Positions 16,877-26,041 of a stretch of DNA of 64,000 nt are shown in pieces. The translations under genes and the position numbers were made by a program. How positions within the stretch are numbered: the stretch's first letter is position 1; every line of letters starts with the position of its first letter. Under the pieces are notes generated by a model, which did not search any database, had not been told where the DNA came from, and saw only the letters and a list, made by a program, of their open reading frames with translations. The DNA comes from Devosia litorisediminis (GTDB taxonomy: Bacteria; Pseudomonadota; Alphaproteobacteria; Rhizobiales; Devosiaceae), in NCBI RefSeq assembly GCF_018334155.1, contig NZ_JAGXTP010000001.1, forward strand, positions 2,232,001-2,296,000, read 5' to 3'.

Positions 16877-18370
16877 CTAACCTCCGCGCTTCAGGCTGCC
16901 GAGGATGCCGCGCACCAACGCATTACCCAAGCGATTGGCCACGGTACGGGCCAATGAATTCATGGCCGCTTCGGCCGGTGTCTGTCGTGTCGAGCGTCGC
17001 TTCTTGGGCGCATCATCCTGATAGGTTCGCTTGGCGGTCTTGCGCTCTTCGTCTTCGAGCTGCTGGCGTTCTTCAGCCAATTGCTTGTCACGTGCCTTGC
17101 GGGTCAGCACCTCAAAGGCGGAATCGCGGTCAATCGCGGTATCGTACAGCCCGCCGACCGGCGAGTTCGCCATGATGGCCTTGCGCTCTTCGGGCAGGAT
17201 GGGCCCAACCTGCGCCGATGGCGGCCGGATCATGGTGCGCCCGACCATGGATGGGACACCCTTGGACTCCAGCACTGAAACCAGCGCTTCACCAATGCCC
17301 AACTGGGTAATGGCCTCTTCGGTCGAAAAGGCGGGGTTGGGGCGGAATGTTTCGGCCGCGACACGCACTGCCTTCTGCTCGCGAGGGGTATAGGCACGCA
17401 GAGCGTGCTGCACGCGATTGGCCAGCTGTGACAGCACCGATTCTGGAATGTCGACGGGGTTCTGGGTGACGAAATACACGCCGACGCCCTTGGAGCGTAC
17501 CAGTCGCACGACCTGCTCAACCTTGTCGATCAGCGCTTTGGGCGCATCGTCAAACAGCAAATGGGCTTCGTCAAAGAAGAAGACCAGCTTGGGTTTGTCC
17601 ATATCGCCTACTTCGGGAAGTTCCTCGAACAGTTCGGACAGCATCCAGAGCAGGAACGTCGAATAGAGCCGCGGCGACTGCATCAGATCATCGGCGGCCA
17701 GAATCGAAATGAAGCCACGCCCATCGCGGTCGGTCCGAATCAGGTCGGCGATGTCGAGCCCACGCTCACCAAAGAAGTTTTCCGCACCCTGCTGCTCAAG
17801 CACCAGAAGCGAGCGCTGGATGGCCCCGATCGAGGCGGTCGAGACATTGCCATAGCGGGTCGAGATTTCCTTGGCGCGCTCCTGCACATTGACCAGAAGC
17901 GCCCGCAAATCCTTGAGGTCGAGCAGCAGCAGCCCTTCATCGTCAGCCAGCTTGAAGGCGATGTTGAGCACGCCCTCCTGGGTGTCGTTGAGTTCAAGCA
18001 GGCGGCTGAGCAGCAGCGCACCCATTTCTGAAATGGTGGTGCGGATGGGATGGCCCTGGCGCCCGAACAGATCCCAGAAAATGACGGGGAAGATGTCGTC
18101 CTTGAACTCGGAAAAGCCGATTTCCTGGGCACGCTGGGTCTGCCAGCCCTTTGCCTTGCCCATCTTGGCGACCCCGGAGAGATCCCCCTTGATGTCGGCG
18201 GCAAAGACCGGCACGCCAGCGGCGGCGAAGCCCTCGGCCATGACCTGCAGGGTTACGGTCTTGCCCGTGCCCGTCGCGCCAGTCACCAGCCCGTGGCGAT
18301 TGCCATATTTCAGAGCGATGTATTCCGGCTGCGTGCTGGTTCCGAGAAAGATCTTGTCGTCAACGAGCAT
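16877..18370 (-). CDS. HerA-like P-loop ATPase (DUF853, YjgR family)
   Basis: About 497 residues. Walker [13 protein letters not shown] is at residues ~33-44 and Walker [14 protein letters not shown] near residue 260. [20 protein letters not shown] is the conserved sensor-like region. The protein belongs to the HerA/FtsK-like ATPases of the DUF853 group, cytoplasmic proteins of unclear physiological role, resembling E. coli YjgR. The C-terminal ~80 residues are charged, with a coiled-coil-like stretch ([16 protein letters not shown]) and a basic end. GTG at 18376 is an alternative start two codons upstream; AAGGG lies in reach of both. It forms an operon with the LOG-like gene. Confidence 0.9.
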   Translation of the reverse strand: MLVDDKIFLGTSTQPEYIALKYGNRHGLVTGATGTGKTVTLQVMAEGFAAAGVPVFAADIKGDLSGVAKMGKAKGWQTQRAQEIGFSEFKDDIFPVIFWDLFGRQGHPIRTTISEMGALLLSRLLELNDTQEGVLNIAFKLADDEGLLLLDLKDLRALLVNVQERAKEISTRYGNVSTASIGAIQRSLLVLEQQGAENFFGERGLDIADLIRTDRDGRGFISILAADDLMQSPRLYSTFLLWMLSELFEELPEVGDMDKPKLVFFFDEAHLLFDDAPKALIDKVEQVVRLVRSKGVGVYFVTQNPVDIPESVLSQLANRVQHALRAYTPREQKAVRVAAETFRPNPAFSTEEAITQLGIGEALVSVLESKGVPSMVGRTMIRPPSAQVGPILPEERKAIMANSPVGGLYDTAIDRDSAFEVLTRKARDKQLAEERQQLEDEERKTAKRTYQDDAPKKRRSTRQTPAEAAMNSLARTVANRLGNALVRGILGSLKRGG

Positions 18371-18487
18371 TGGCACCCACCCTTGGAAGTTGGGTTCTTA
18401 TAGCCGTCCCGGTCGGCACGGGACAACTCGTAACTCTGTTTTCCAATGACCATGGCGGGCCAGCCCGCGGCAGGGCAATATGGCGCC

Positions 18488-19807
18488 ATGAATCAGACCG
18501 CGTTCGCCAATCGCCGCCAAGTCCTTGCCGGAGCCATTGTTCTGGCTGCCGGCGCCCCTATTTCTGCCCATGCGCAAAGTGTGCTTGAGCCATCGACGCT
18601 GGGCCTGACGGCCAATTCGGGACTGGATCAAAGCGCGGTGTTGCAGCGAGCGCTTGATCTGGCTGCAGCTGCAGGGCAGATCCTGCGCCTGCCCGCGGGC
18701 AATATCCTGGCCAGCAATCTGATATTTCCCAGCAATCTGATCGTTGAAGGGGTGCCGGGCAGCACCGTGGTCAGCCCCGCCGACGGTGGGATCATCGCCA
18801 ATATTGTCGAACGCAACTCGGTTGTTCTGCGCGACATTATCTTTGCCGGCGCGGGCAGTGCCCAGCAGACCCCGGCCCTGCTCAACATAGAACGCAGCGC
18901 CACCATCGCCCTGGAACGCTGCACCCTGCGCGATGCGCCAGCGACGGGTCTGCGTATTTTCGACGCCGCCGTGACCATTCGCGATTGCAGTTTCTCCCAG
19001 ATCGGTGACGCAGCGGTCCACTCCATGGACAGTAGGGGCCTGATCATATCGGGTAATCGCATCACCCATTGCGGCAATGCCGGCATCCGTATCTGGCGTG
19101 GCGAGAACGGCTCGGACGGCTCGATCATCACCGGCAACCGGATTGCCAATATCGATTGGCGCGGCGGCGGCAACGGTCAGAATGGCAACGGGATCAATGT
19201 GTTCTGGGCCGACGAAGTGGTCATCGCCGACAATCACATCGCCGATTGCGCCTTTACCGCCATCCGGCTCAATTCTACCAACAACACCCAGGTCAGCGGC
19301 AATATCTGTATGCGCTCGGGCGAGGTGGCGATCTTTTCGGAGTTCGGTTTTTCGGGCTCGATCATTGCCAATAACATCATCGATGGTGCCGCGACCGGCA
19401 TATCGATCACCAATCTGGACAGTGGCGGCCAGCTCGCAGTGTGTTCGGGCAATATCGTGCGCAACATCACCCCGGCTTCGGCGGTCAATCCCGACACCAT
19501 TCCCATCGGCATCTTTGCCGAGGCCGAAACCGCCATTACTGGCAATACCGTGCAGAACGTGCCCGGTGTCGCCATTGCCGCTGGCTATGGCAGCTTCCTG
19601 CGCAATGTGATGATTTCGGGCAATGTGATTTCTGCCAGCACCATTGGCATTGGGGTCAGCGTTGCCGAGGGCGCCGGGACGGTGCTGATCGGACGCAACG
19701 CCATCAGCGGCGCCGACAAGGCCGTGGTCGGACTGGCCTGGAGCGATGTTGTCGAAGCGGACCTGATCGCCAATGCCGGTCGCTACCGCAATGTCACCAT
19801 CGACTAG
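18488..19807 (+). CDS. Tat-exported right-handed beta-helix repeat protein (TIGR03808-like)
   Basis: 439 residues. The N-terminus has a twin-arginine signal (NRRQVLAGAIVLAAGAPI) ending at AHA-Q. The rest is a pectate-lyase-like parallel beta-helix: many short repeats of the form I-x-G-N-x-I (ISGNRITHC, ITGNRIANI, IADNHIADC, ISGNVISAS). It corresponds to the twin-arginine-translocated repeat protein family TIGR03808 of Rhizobiales. The product should be periplasmic; its ligand or substrate is unknown, and I see no pectate lyase catalytic set. It ends 3 bases before the convergent asparaginase gene. Confidence 0.88.
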   Translation: MNQTAFANRRQVLAGAIVLAAGAPISAHAQSVLEPSTLGLTANSGLDQSAVLQRALDLAAAAGQILRLPAGNILASNLIFPSNLIVEGVPGSTVVSPADGGIIANIVERNSVVLRDIIFAGAGSAQQTPALLNIERSATIALERCTLRDAPATGLRIFDAAVTIRDCSFSQIGDAAVHSMDSRGLIISGNRITHCGNAGIRIWRGENGSDGSIITGNRIANIDWRGGGNGQNGNGINVFWADEVVIADNHIADCAFTAIRLNSTNNTQVSGNICMRSGEVAIFSEFGFSGSIIANNIIDGAATGISITNLDSGGQLAVCSGNIVRNITPASAVNPDTIPIGIFAEAETAITGNTVQNVPGVAIAAGYGSFLRNVMISGNVISASTIGIGVSVAEGAGTVLIGRNAISGADKAVVGLAWSDVVEADLIANAGRYRNVTID

Positions 19808-19810
19808 CGC

Positions 19811-20812
19811 TCAGAAGCCCACCGAGCGCATCTCGCCGACGACGTCGCCGCGGACGCTCCTGATGGACTGGTGTGCAATGGTTTCCAGGACAGCGCGCTG
19901 GTCGGCGTCGGGCTCGGCGAACTTGAGCAGCATGCCAGCGACCATGGCATGGGCGGCCAGCACATTGCCGTCGTCACATTTGAGCGCATAGCCCCAGCCC
20001 TTGTCGCGGATCGCGCCACACTGCACGCCGTCGGCGCCATATTTCTGCATCACGCGGCCATTGAAGGCCGCCATGATGCGGGTGTCGGCATGATCGGTGC
20101 CCCCCACCAGATGCGGCAGGGATGTTGCGGCGTCGAGCAGCCGTTTGGCGGCTGCCCCCATTTCGGGCGTCAGGCCGGTGCCGGTTGCCATGCGGGCAAA
20201 GCCCCTGGCAAAGGCACGCAGCGGCGCGGCATAGGTGGGGATAGAGCAACCATCGGTGCCGCATTTGGCTTCGGTCAGCGGCTCCCCGATCACCGCTTCG
20301 ACGCTGGCACGCACCTGTTGCTGCACGGCGTGTTCGCGATTGGCGTAACCTGCGGTTGGCTCGCCCATGGCCAGAGAGACGCTGAGCATACCCGAATGCT
20401 TGCCCGAACAGGCATTGTGCAGCGTGGACGGTTTGGCGCCCAGCGCCCGCAAGGCGGCGCGCGCGGCTGCATTGATGGGCTGATGCGCGCCGCATTCCAG
20501 ATCGGCCTCGGACAAGCCAAGGCGGCCCAGCAGCCCAGCGGCAACCTCGACGTGGAAGTCTTCGCCATTGTGGGAGGAACAAGCCAGGGCCAATTCTTCG
20601 GCACTATGGTGGAATTGGGTGTCAGCGTGACGGGCAAAAATCGCCAGAGCCTGCATCGACTTGATGGCCGAGCGGGGGAAGATGGACCGCTCTATGTCGC
20701 CGGCTGAGGCGATAATTATGCCATCGGCATCGATGATCGCAAAGGCGCCGCGGTGACGGTTCTCTACCCAGTTGCCACGAACGGTTTCGGCGAGAATGGG
20801 ATTGGCATCCAT
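19811..20812 (-). CDS. L-asparaginase, Rhizobium etli ReAII / class 3 type
   Basis: 333 residues, Asparaginase_II family (PF06089), unrelated to E. coli AnsA/AnsB. It hydrolyses asparagine to aspartate and ammonia. The catalytic Ser48 and Lys51 of the R. etli enzyme fall at the same numbers here in RSIFPRSAIK. The zinc-site cysteines appear in NACSGKHSGML and KCGTDGCSIPTY. There is no signal peptide, so it is cytoplasmic. The Shine-Dalgarno GGAG, 9 bases before ATG 20812, forms part of the base of a strong hairpin (20823-20860) followed by a U run, an arrangement that may affect translation or merely terminate the upstream gene. Confidence 0.94.
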   Translation of the reverse strand: MDANPILAETVRGNWVENRHRGAFAIIDADGIIIASAGDIERSIFPRSAIKSMQALAIFARHADTQFHHSAEELALACSSHNGEDFHVEVAAGLLGRLGLSEADLECGAHQPINAAARAALRALGAKPSTLHNACSGKHSGMLSVSLAMGEPTAGYANREHAVQQQVRASVEAVIGEPLTEAKCGTDGCSIPTYAAPLRAFARGFARMATGTGLTPEMGAAAKRLLDAATSLPHLVGGTDHADTRIMAAFNGRVMQKYGADGVQCGAIRDKGWGYALKCDDGNVLAAHAMVAGMLLKFAEPDADQRAVLETIAHQSIRSVRGDVVGEMRSVGF

Positions 20813-20814
20813 CA

Positions 20815-20860
20815 GAAAAAACTCCGGTCCAGGCTGTTCTCAGAACAGCGCAGGACCGGA
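20815..20860 (-). terminator. Strong hairpin with U tract between SH3 gene and asparaginase
   Basis: On the plus strand TCCGGTCC (20823-20830) pairs with GGACCGGA (20853-20860), and inside GCTGTTCT pairs with AGAACAGC. On the minus strand the hairpin is followed by six Ts (20816-20821), directly before the asparaginase ATG at 20812. It is a good terminator for the SH3 gene. Because it also covers the asparaginase ribosome binding site, an attenuator-like role is possible. Confidence 0.8.
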
Positions 20861-20910
20861 AAAGTCAACAGATTGCATGGGGTCGACTATGCAGGCCGGG
20901 GCAAACCGGA

Positions 20911-21249
20911 TCAGATATCAGCGTCGTAAACCGGGGTCAGAAAGCGCGCATTGACCCAACCCTGGGTATAATTGCGATCTACCAGGCACCAGTCCGAGCC
21001 GGTTTCAAAAGTAATGCAGCGCTCGACCCAGACCGCTACACCGGGCGCGAGTGCGCCGGTTTTCTGGGAGTGTGCAGCAGGCCATTTGCGAACATTGAGC
21101 TGATCCCAATGGGCAACGCCGGACACCCGCGCCAACTGGTCCACGGCATAGCCCTCAGCCATGGCTGGCTGAACGGCAAAGGCACTGGCGGCGGCGATCA
21201 CCAGACCACACAATGTGGCGATGAGTACTTTTTCCTGCTGCTTGTTCAT
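20911..21249 (-). CDS. Secreted SH3-domain protein
   Basis: 112 residues from ATG 21249, preceded by AGGGAGAGACAG. A Sec signal peptide (MNKQQEKVLIATLCGLVIAA onward) is cleaved after AMA. The mature 75 residues form one bacterial SH3-like domain: LNVRKWPAAHSQKTGALAPG is the RT-loop-like start and GWVNARFLTPV the end, with two cysteines (RCITF, WCLVD) that could form a disulfide. Such domains bind peptidoglycan peptides or act as periplasmic adaptors. A five-codon longer start at 21264 is less likely. Confidence 0.82.
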   Translation of the reverse strand: MNKQQEKVLIATLCGLVIAAASAFAVQPAMAEGYAVDQLARVSGVAHWDQLNVRKWPAAHSQKTGALAPGVAVWVERCITFETGSDWCLVDRNYTQGWVNARFLTPVYDADI

Positions 21250-21465
21250 CTGTCTCTCCCTCAAGAGCGCTGACTGGCTTGACGGGGAGATTGCCTGGAC
21301 CGGCTTGAACCAGACCTGATATCGCTGTTCAGAAACCGTTCATCTGGGAAAACTGGCATTTTCAGTTGCCGCATCCGCCCCTCTTAGCGGGTTGGCAGCG
21401 CCTGAGTTCCGTGCCACGCTCGGGGCAATATCAGGCACGAAGTGCTGCAATTTGAGGAGGTTAGA

Positions 21466-22335
21466 ATGACCAAAGTTCTCGTCACAGGTGGTAGCGGCAA
21501 GCTTGGACGCGCAGTGCTGCGGGATCTGGTCGCGCATGGATATGACGTGCTCAACCTTGATCAGCAGCCACTCACCGAAGCCATCTGCCCCAGCGTTCAG
21601 GTCGATCTGACTGATTTCGGTCAGGTTGCGGCAGCGATCATGGGCGGGGTGGACGAGCGCGGCGGGCCATTCGACGCGGTTGTTCACCTGGCTGCCATTC
21701 CGGCGCCCGGCCGCGCGCCCAATGCCGCAACCTTCGCCAACAATGTGCCCACCACCTATAATGTTTTTGAGGCCTCGCGCATGGCGGGCATCAAGAACAT
21801 CACGTTTGCCTCGAGTGAAACCGTACTGGGTCTGCCCTTTGATACCCCCCCGCCCTATGCACCGGTCGATGAGGAATACTATCCGCGTCCGGAATCGGCC
21901 TATTCGCTGGGCAAACTGCTCGATGAAACCATGGCTGCCCAGTTCTGCCGCTGGGATCCTGATCTCCGCATCTCGGCGCTGCGCTTTTCCAATGTGATGA
22001 ACCCGGAAGACTATGCTGCCTTCCCCAAGTTCGATCACGACCCGATGCTGCGCAAATGGAATCTGTGGGCCTATATCGACGCCCGTGACGGGGCTCAGGC
22101 CGTGCGGCGCTGCATTCAGGCTGATTTTACGGGCTTTGAGGCCTTCATCATTGCCAATGCAGATAGCGTGATGACGCGCTCCAACATGTCGCTGCTGGCC
22201 GAGGTTTTTCCGGGCGTGGAAACCAAGGGCAACCTCACCAATAACGGCACGCTGCTCTCGATCGAGAAGGCCAAGCGCATGCTGGGCTATTCGCCGCAGT
22301 TCAGCTGGCGCAATGAGGTCGCTGCCAAGAATTAA
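21466..22335 (+). CDS. NAD-dependent epimerase/dehydratase family protein (extended SDR)
   Basis: 289 residues from ATG 21466, with GAGGAGG 6-12 bases upstream. The Rossmann start is VLVTGGSGKLGRAVL (GxxGxxG). The catalytic set is S in ASSETV and the YSLGK (Y-x3-K) motif near residue 149. It resembles UDP-glucose-4-epimerase-like or uronate dehydrogenase-like extended SDRs; the substrate cannot be told. It is a single gene, just upstream of nasT but probably independent of nitrate metabolism. Confidence 0.87.
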   Translation: MTKVLVTGGSGKLGRAVLRDLVAHGYDVLNLDQQPLTEAICPSVQVDLTDFGQVAAAIMGGVDERGGPFDAVVHLAAIPAPGRAPNAATFANNVPTTYNVFEASRMAGIKNITFASSETVLGLPFDTPPPYAPVDEEYYPRPESAYSLGKLLDETMAAQFCRWDPDLRISALRFSNVMNPEDYAAFPKFDHDPMLRKWNLWAYIDARDGAQAVRRCIQADFTGFEAFIIANADSVMTRSNMSLLAEVFPGVETKGNLTNNGTLLSIEKAKRMLGYSPQFSWRNEVAAKN

Positions 22336-22357
22336 GAGCATCAAAACCTTCAATCCA

Positions 22358-22384
22358 GTTTCTGCATAGGAAATGTGCAGAAAC
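22358..22384. promoter_or_regulatory. 9-bp inverted repeat upstream of nasT
   Basis: GTTTCTGCA (22358-22366) and TGCAGAAAC (22376-22384) are perfect inverted arms separated by 9 bases. The element lies between the epimerase stop (22335) and the nasT start (22426). It could be an operator for nasTS or a weak terminator of the epimerase gene; it does not match the usual NtrC site. Confidence 0.5.
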
Positions 22385-22425
22385 AGGACTTGTGGTTTTT
22401 GTGGGCAATGACGTAACTGTCGCCG

Positions 22426-23016
22426 ATGCCCATTCCCGATCTGTCCATTTTGATCATCGACGAGAACCGCATCCGCGCCTCCATCATCGAGGACGGCTTG
22501 CGCGAGGCCGGGCATGCACGCGTGGTGGTCATCCACGATGTGAACGAGGTTGGCCGCACGATTGCCGACACCTCTCCCGATGTTGTGTTCATCGACCTGG
22601 AGAACCCCAAGCGCGATACGCTGGAGCATTTCTTTTCGCTGTCGCGCGCCATTCAGCGCCCCATCGCGATGTTCGTTGATCGCTCAGAGAGCCAGATGAT
22701 TGAAAAAGCGGTCGAGGCCGGCGTGTCTGCCTATGTCGTGGACGGCCTGAAAAAGGAGCGAGTCAAACCCATCCTTGATATGGCGATCTCGCGCTTTAAT
22801 GCTTTCGCCAAGCTGACACGGGAGCTGGAGCAGGCCCGCAGCGAGCTTGAAGACCGCAAGATCATTGATCAGGCCAAGGGCATTTTGATGAAGACCCGCG
22901 GTCTGGCCGAAGCGGATGCCTATGCCCTGCTCCGCTCCACCGCCATGAACCAGAACCGAAGGATGGCCGACATCGCTCAAAGCCTTGTCACCGCGGCCGA
23001 ACTGCTCGGCCCATAG
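22426..23016 (+). CDS. nasT: NasT, ANTAR-domain antitermination response regulator
   Basis: 196 residues. Residues 1-120 form a receiver-like domain (LIIDENRIRASII; VVFIDLENPKRD holds the Asp region). Residues ~130-190 form an ANTAR RNA-binding domain with IDQAKGILMKTRGLAEADAYALLRS. NasT binds ANTAR RNA hairpins in the leader of nitrate assimilation mRNAs and prevents termination; NasS holds it inactive when nitrate is absent. Here nasT is followed after 8 bases by nasS, and a matching leader is present at 24451-24547, so the whole circuit is in one place. Confidence 0.95.
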   Translation: MPIPDLSILIIDENRIRASIIEDGLREAGHARVVVIHDVNEVGRTIADTSPDVVFIDLENPKRDTLEHFFSLSRAIQRPIAMFVDRSESQMIEKAVEAGVSAYVVDGLKKERVKPILDMAISRFNAFAKLTRELEQARSELEDRKIIDQAKGILMKTRGLAEADAYALLRSTAMNQNRRMADIAQSLVTAAELLGP

Positions 23017-23024
23017 GAACGCCC

Positions 23025-24236
23025 ATGTCCACAACGCACCTCACCGCCGGTTTCCTGCCCCTGCTCGACAGCGTGCTGCTGGTGCTGGCGCGCGAAAAAG
23101 GCTTCGCTGAGGCCGAAGGGCTCGACCTCAATCTGGTGCGCGAGACCAGTTGGGCCAATATCCGCGACAAGGCGGCGCTGGGGCATTTTGATATAGCCCA
23201 GATGCTGGCGCCCATGCCCTTGGCCGCTAGTCTGGGCCTGACGCCACTGGCCAGCGAGATGATCGCGCCAGTCGTTTGCGGGCTGGGCAATAACGCCATC
23301 ACGGTAAGCGCCGATCTGTGGCGCTCCATGGCAGATCACGGCGCGCCGGGCAATCTTGCTGCGGGCCCATCGGGCGCCGCGCTGGCCAAGGTTGTCGCCG
23401 CGTCGCGGCGCAAGCTGCGCTTTGGCGTGGTGCATCAGACCTCGTCCCACAATTACGAATTGCGCTATTGGCTGGCTGCCAGCGGCATCCAGCCTGATCG
23501 CGATATCGAGATCGTCGTGTTGCCGCCCTCTTTGCTTCCCGACGCGCTGGGGAGCAGCGGGCTGGATGGCTATTGCGTGGGTGAGCCTTGGAACAGCATT
23601 GGCGTGGCCACCAAAGGCGCGCATATGGTCACCACCAAGGCTGCAATCTGGCAGTCCAGCCCGGACAAGGTCATCGGTATGCGCGCCGACTGGGCGCAGG
23701 CACAACCCGAACGGGTTGCGGCCATCATCCGGGCGATCTACCGCGCCGGTGAGTTCTGCGCCGACCCGGCCAATCACGCCGAAATTGCCCAGATCATGGC
23801 AAAGCCCGCCTATCTCAACGCGGCGCCCGATATTGTCGGTCGCGCGCTGAGCGGTCGGTTCGAGATTGGCGCCGGCGCGGTGGCGCAGGTGCCCGATCAC
23901 TTCATTCCCAATGCCAGCGCTGCCAACTTCCCCTGGAAGAGCCATGCGCTGTGGTATTACTCTCAGATGGTGCGCTGGGGCGAGGTGACGAGCAGCCCGA
24001 CCAATGCAGCCATCGCGGCAGCCTGCTTCCGTCCTGATCTGTATCGCACGGCCCTGGCACCCCTTGAGATCAATGTGCCGGTGCTCGACGACAAGACCGA
24101 CGGCACCCACGACCGCCCCTACCAGATCGCGGGCACACGCGGTTCGCTCACCATGGGGCCCGACCAGTTCTTTGACGGTCAGGTCTTCGACCCCTCCGCC
24201 CTCGACCGCTACATCGCCGAACAGGCGCGCAGCTGA
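23025..24236 (+). CDS. nasS: NasS, cytoplasmic nitrate/nitrite sensor (NrtA-like)
   Basis: 403 residues, a paralogue of the nitrate-binding protein NrtA (shared [14 protein letters not shown] and GYCVGEPWNSIG motifs) but without a signal peptide, as expected for the cytoplasmic sensor NasS. It binds NasT and releases it when nitrate or nitrite is bound. The gene is in an operon with nasT and upstream of nrtA. It could be mistaken for a transport component; the missing signal peptide and the ANTAR neighbour decide the call. Confidence 0.93.
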   Translation: MSTTHLTAGFLPLLDSVLLVLAREKGFAEAEGLDLNLVRETSWANIRDKAALGHFDIAQMLAPMPLAASLGLTPLASEMIAPVVCGLGNNAITVSADLWRSMADHGAPGNLAAGPSGAALAKVVAASRRKLRFGVVHQTSSHNYELRYWLAASGIQPDRDIEIVVLPPSLLPDALGSSGLDGYCVGEPWNSIGVATKGAHMVTTKAAIWQSSPDKVIGMRADWAQAQPERVAAIIRAIYRAGEFCADPANHAEIAQIMAKPAYLNAAPDIVGRALSGRFEIGAGAVAQVPDHFIPNASAANFPWKSHALWYYSQMVRWGEVTSSPTNAAIAAACFRPDLYRTALAPLEINVPVLDDKTDGTHDRPYQIAGTRGSLTMGPDQFFDGQVFDPSALDRYIAEQARS

Positions 24237-24389
24237 CCCCGCCAATTTTTAGGCGAGGCTCACATCTGATCAAAAAATACGCAAAATGGCGCTGTTTTGA
24301 GCCGTGGCCGTTTTCCACGCCGTGGCATCGAAAAACCCTAGAATCCATCAAGTGACTGATACAGAACAATAATGTCTCTCAAAACCAAC

Positions 24390-24407
24390 TTGGCATAGTT
24401 CCTGCAA
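24390..24407 (+). promoter_or_regulatory. Sigma-54 (RpoN) -24/-12 promoter for the nrt-nas operon
   Basis: TTGGCATAGTTCCTGCAA carries the invariant GG (24392-24393) and GC (24404-24405) separated by exactly 10 bases, close to the consensus TGGCAC-N5-TTGC. Transcription should begin near 24417, ahead of the ANTAR leader. The non-coding stretch from 24237 to 24389 should hold the activator sites: it contains AT-rich tracts and inverted repeats such as CAAAA-N8-TTTTG and CGTGG-N7-CCACG, but no clear NtrC consensus. Confidence 0.75.
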
Positions 24408-24450
24408 TGAAGTTGGCGAAAGGCGCTCCTCCCAAGACGCTCCTTTGATC

Positions 24451-24486
24451 GACGTCCAAAGCAGGGCGTCTCCAGGCAAAGCTGCC
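24451..24486 (+). ncRNA. ANTAR-target tandem hairpin in the nrtA leader
   Basis: First hairpin: GACGTCC (24451-24457), loop AAAGCA (24458-24463), GGGCGTC (24464-24470), 7 bp including one G-T pair. After a 4-base linker the second: GGC (24475-24477), loop AAAGCT (24478-24483), GCC (24484-24486). Both hexaloops have A at position 1 and G at position 4, the ANTAR RNA signature. The second hairpin shares bases with the 5' arm of the terminator at 24479, so the two structures exclude each other, which is the known antitermination logic. Confidence 0.82.
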
Positions 24487-24547
24487 AACCGGTGTCGTAT
24501 GTGGTCCTCAGGTCCCTGCGTCAGCCAGTTGGCAGCTTTTTTGTTTT
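24479..24547 (+). terminator. NasT-controlled leader terminator (attenuator)
   Basis: AAGCTGCCAAC (24479-24489) pairs perfectly with GTTGGCAGCTT (24528-24538), followed by a long T tract to 24548 with a single G. It lies about 60 nt after the predicted transcription start and 27 bp before nrtA, in the right place to stop transcription unless NasT stabilises the upstream hairpins. Confidence 0.9.
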
Positions 24548-24573
24548 TCCGATCGGTGCAGATGGAGAACTCG

Positions 24574-25971
24574 ATGACTAAGACAATGACGACCCAGTCC
24601 GGCAAGAAACGCTCAGCTTTGCGCGCGCTGTCGATCGGGCTGTTGGCCGCCACGGTAATGGCACCGCTGGGTGCCCACGCCGAAATGCTCGACGTGGAGA
24701 AGGATGAGCTCAAATTCGGCTTCATCAAACTGACCGATATGGCGCCGCTCGCCATCGCTTATGAGCTGGGTTATTTCGAAGATGAAGGGCTCTATGTGAC
24801 GCTGGAGCCGCAGGCCAACTGGAAGGTGCTGCTGGATGGCGTGATTACCGGCACGCTTGACGGCGCGCATATGCTGGCGGGCCAGCCGCTGGCGGCAACC
24901 ATCGGGTATGGCACCGAAGCCCATATCGTCACCCCCTTCTCAATGGACCTCAATGGCAATGCCATCACGGTGTCCAACGCGGTCTGGGAACTGATGAAGC
25001 CCAATCTGGAAATGGGTGCCGACGGCTTGCCACAACATCCCATCAGTGCAGCAGCACTGCTACCGGTCATCGACCAGTTCGCCGATGAGGGCCGTCCTTT
25101 CAATATGGGCATGGTGTTCCCGGTCTCGACCCACAATTACGAGCTGCGCTACTGGCTTGCGGCCGGTGGGGTCAATCCTGGTTATTACTCACCTGACGAT
25201 GTATCCGGCCAGATTGGCGCCAAGGCCTATCTGTCGGTTACGCCTCCACCGCAGATGCCCTCGACCATGGAAGCGGGCACCATTGACGGTTATGCCGTTG
25301 GCGAGCCCTGGAACCAGGCTGCGGTGTTCAAGAAGATCGGCGTGCCGGTCATCACCGATTACGAGCTTTGGAAGAACAACCCCGAAAAAGTGTTCGGCAT
25401 GACCGCCGAATTTGTCGAGGAAAATCCCAACACCACCATCGCCATCACCAAGGCGCTGATCCGCGCCGCAAAGTGGCTGGACGAGAACGACAATGCCAAT
25501 CGCCTTGAAGCGGTCGATATCCTGTCGCGCTCGGAATATGTCGGCGCCGACGCCGAGGTCATTGCGAATTCGATGACCGGCACTTTTGAGTATGAGCCCG
25601 GCGACATTCGCGACGTGCCCGACTTCAACGTGTTCTATCGCTACTTTGCGACCTACCCCTACTACTCCGATGCCATCTGGTACCTGACCCAGATGCGCCG
25701 CTGGGGGCAGATCGCCGAAGACAAGTCCGATGACTGGTATGCGGACGTCGCCAAGTCAGTGTACCGCCCCGATATCTACCTGCAGGCGGCGCGCATGCTG
25801 GTTGACGAGGGCATGATCGCAGAGGGCGACATCCCCTGGGACACCGATGGCTTCCGGCCATCGACCGACGAGTTCATCGACGGCATTGCCTATGATGGCC
25901 GCACCCCCAATGCCTATATCGACAGCCTGCCCATTGGCCTGAAGACCGGCGAAACCGCGGCCTCAAAATAG
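24574..25971 (+). CDS. nrtA: Nitrate ABC transporter, substrate-binding protein NrtA
   Basis: 465 residues from ATG 24574 (Shine-Dalgarno GGAGAA). N-terminal Sec signal peptide ([20 protein letters not shown]) with cleavage before EML. The mature protein is the NrtA/CmpA-type periplasmic binding protein ([49 protein letters not shown]). There is no lipobox cysteine, so it is probably soluble in the periplasm, unlike the cyanobacterial lipoprotein NrtA. First gene after the ANTAR leader; the operon continues into nrtB and nrtC. Confidence 0.95.
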   Translation: MTKTMTTQSGKKRSALRALSIGLLAATVMAPLGAHAEMLDVEKDELKFGFIKLTDMAPLAIAYELGYFEDEGLYVTLEPQANWKVLLDGVITGTLDGAHMLAGQPLAATIGYGTEAHIVTPFSMDLNGNAITVSNAVWELMKPNLEMGADGLPQHPISAAALLPVIDQFADEGRPFNMGMVFPVSTHNYELRYWLAAGGVNPGYYSPDDVSGQIGAKAYLSVTPPPQMPSTMEAGTIDGYAVGEPWNQAAVFKKIGVPVITDYELWKNNPEKVFGMTAEFVEENPNTTIAITKALIRAAKWLDENDNANRLEAVDILSRSEYVGADAEVIANSMTGTFEYEPGDIRDVPDFNVFYRYFATYPYYSDAIWYLTQMRRWGQIAEDKSDDWYADVAKSVYRPDIYLQAARMLVDEGMIAEGDIPWDTDGFRPSTDEFIDGIAYDGRTPNAYIDSLPIGLKTGETAASK

Positions 25972-26041
25972 CGCCTGCACACAGCATGGCCGGGCCAGCG
26001 CGGTCCGGCCAGCGCAACGCGACGAAAACAGGATCAAGACC

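Noticed and set aside
21340..22629. 429-codon minus-strand frame opposite the epimerase gene and nasT start
   Set aside because: Antisense to two well-supported genes; no domain, unusual composition.
23025..24236. NasS gene as a second nitrate transporter binding protein
   Set aside because: It has no signal peptide and follows the ANTAR regulator gene nasT, so it is the cytoplasmic sensor.
22977..24245. 422-codon minus-strand frame opposite nasS
   Set aside because: NasS on the plus strand has clear homology and operon context; the opposite frame has none.
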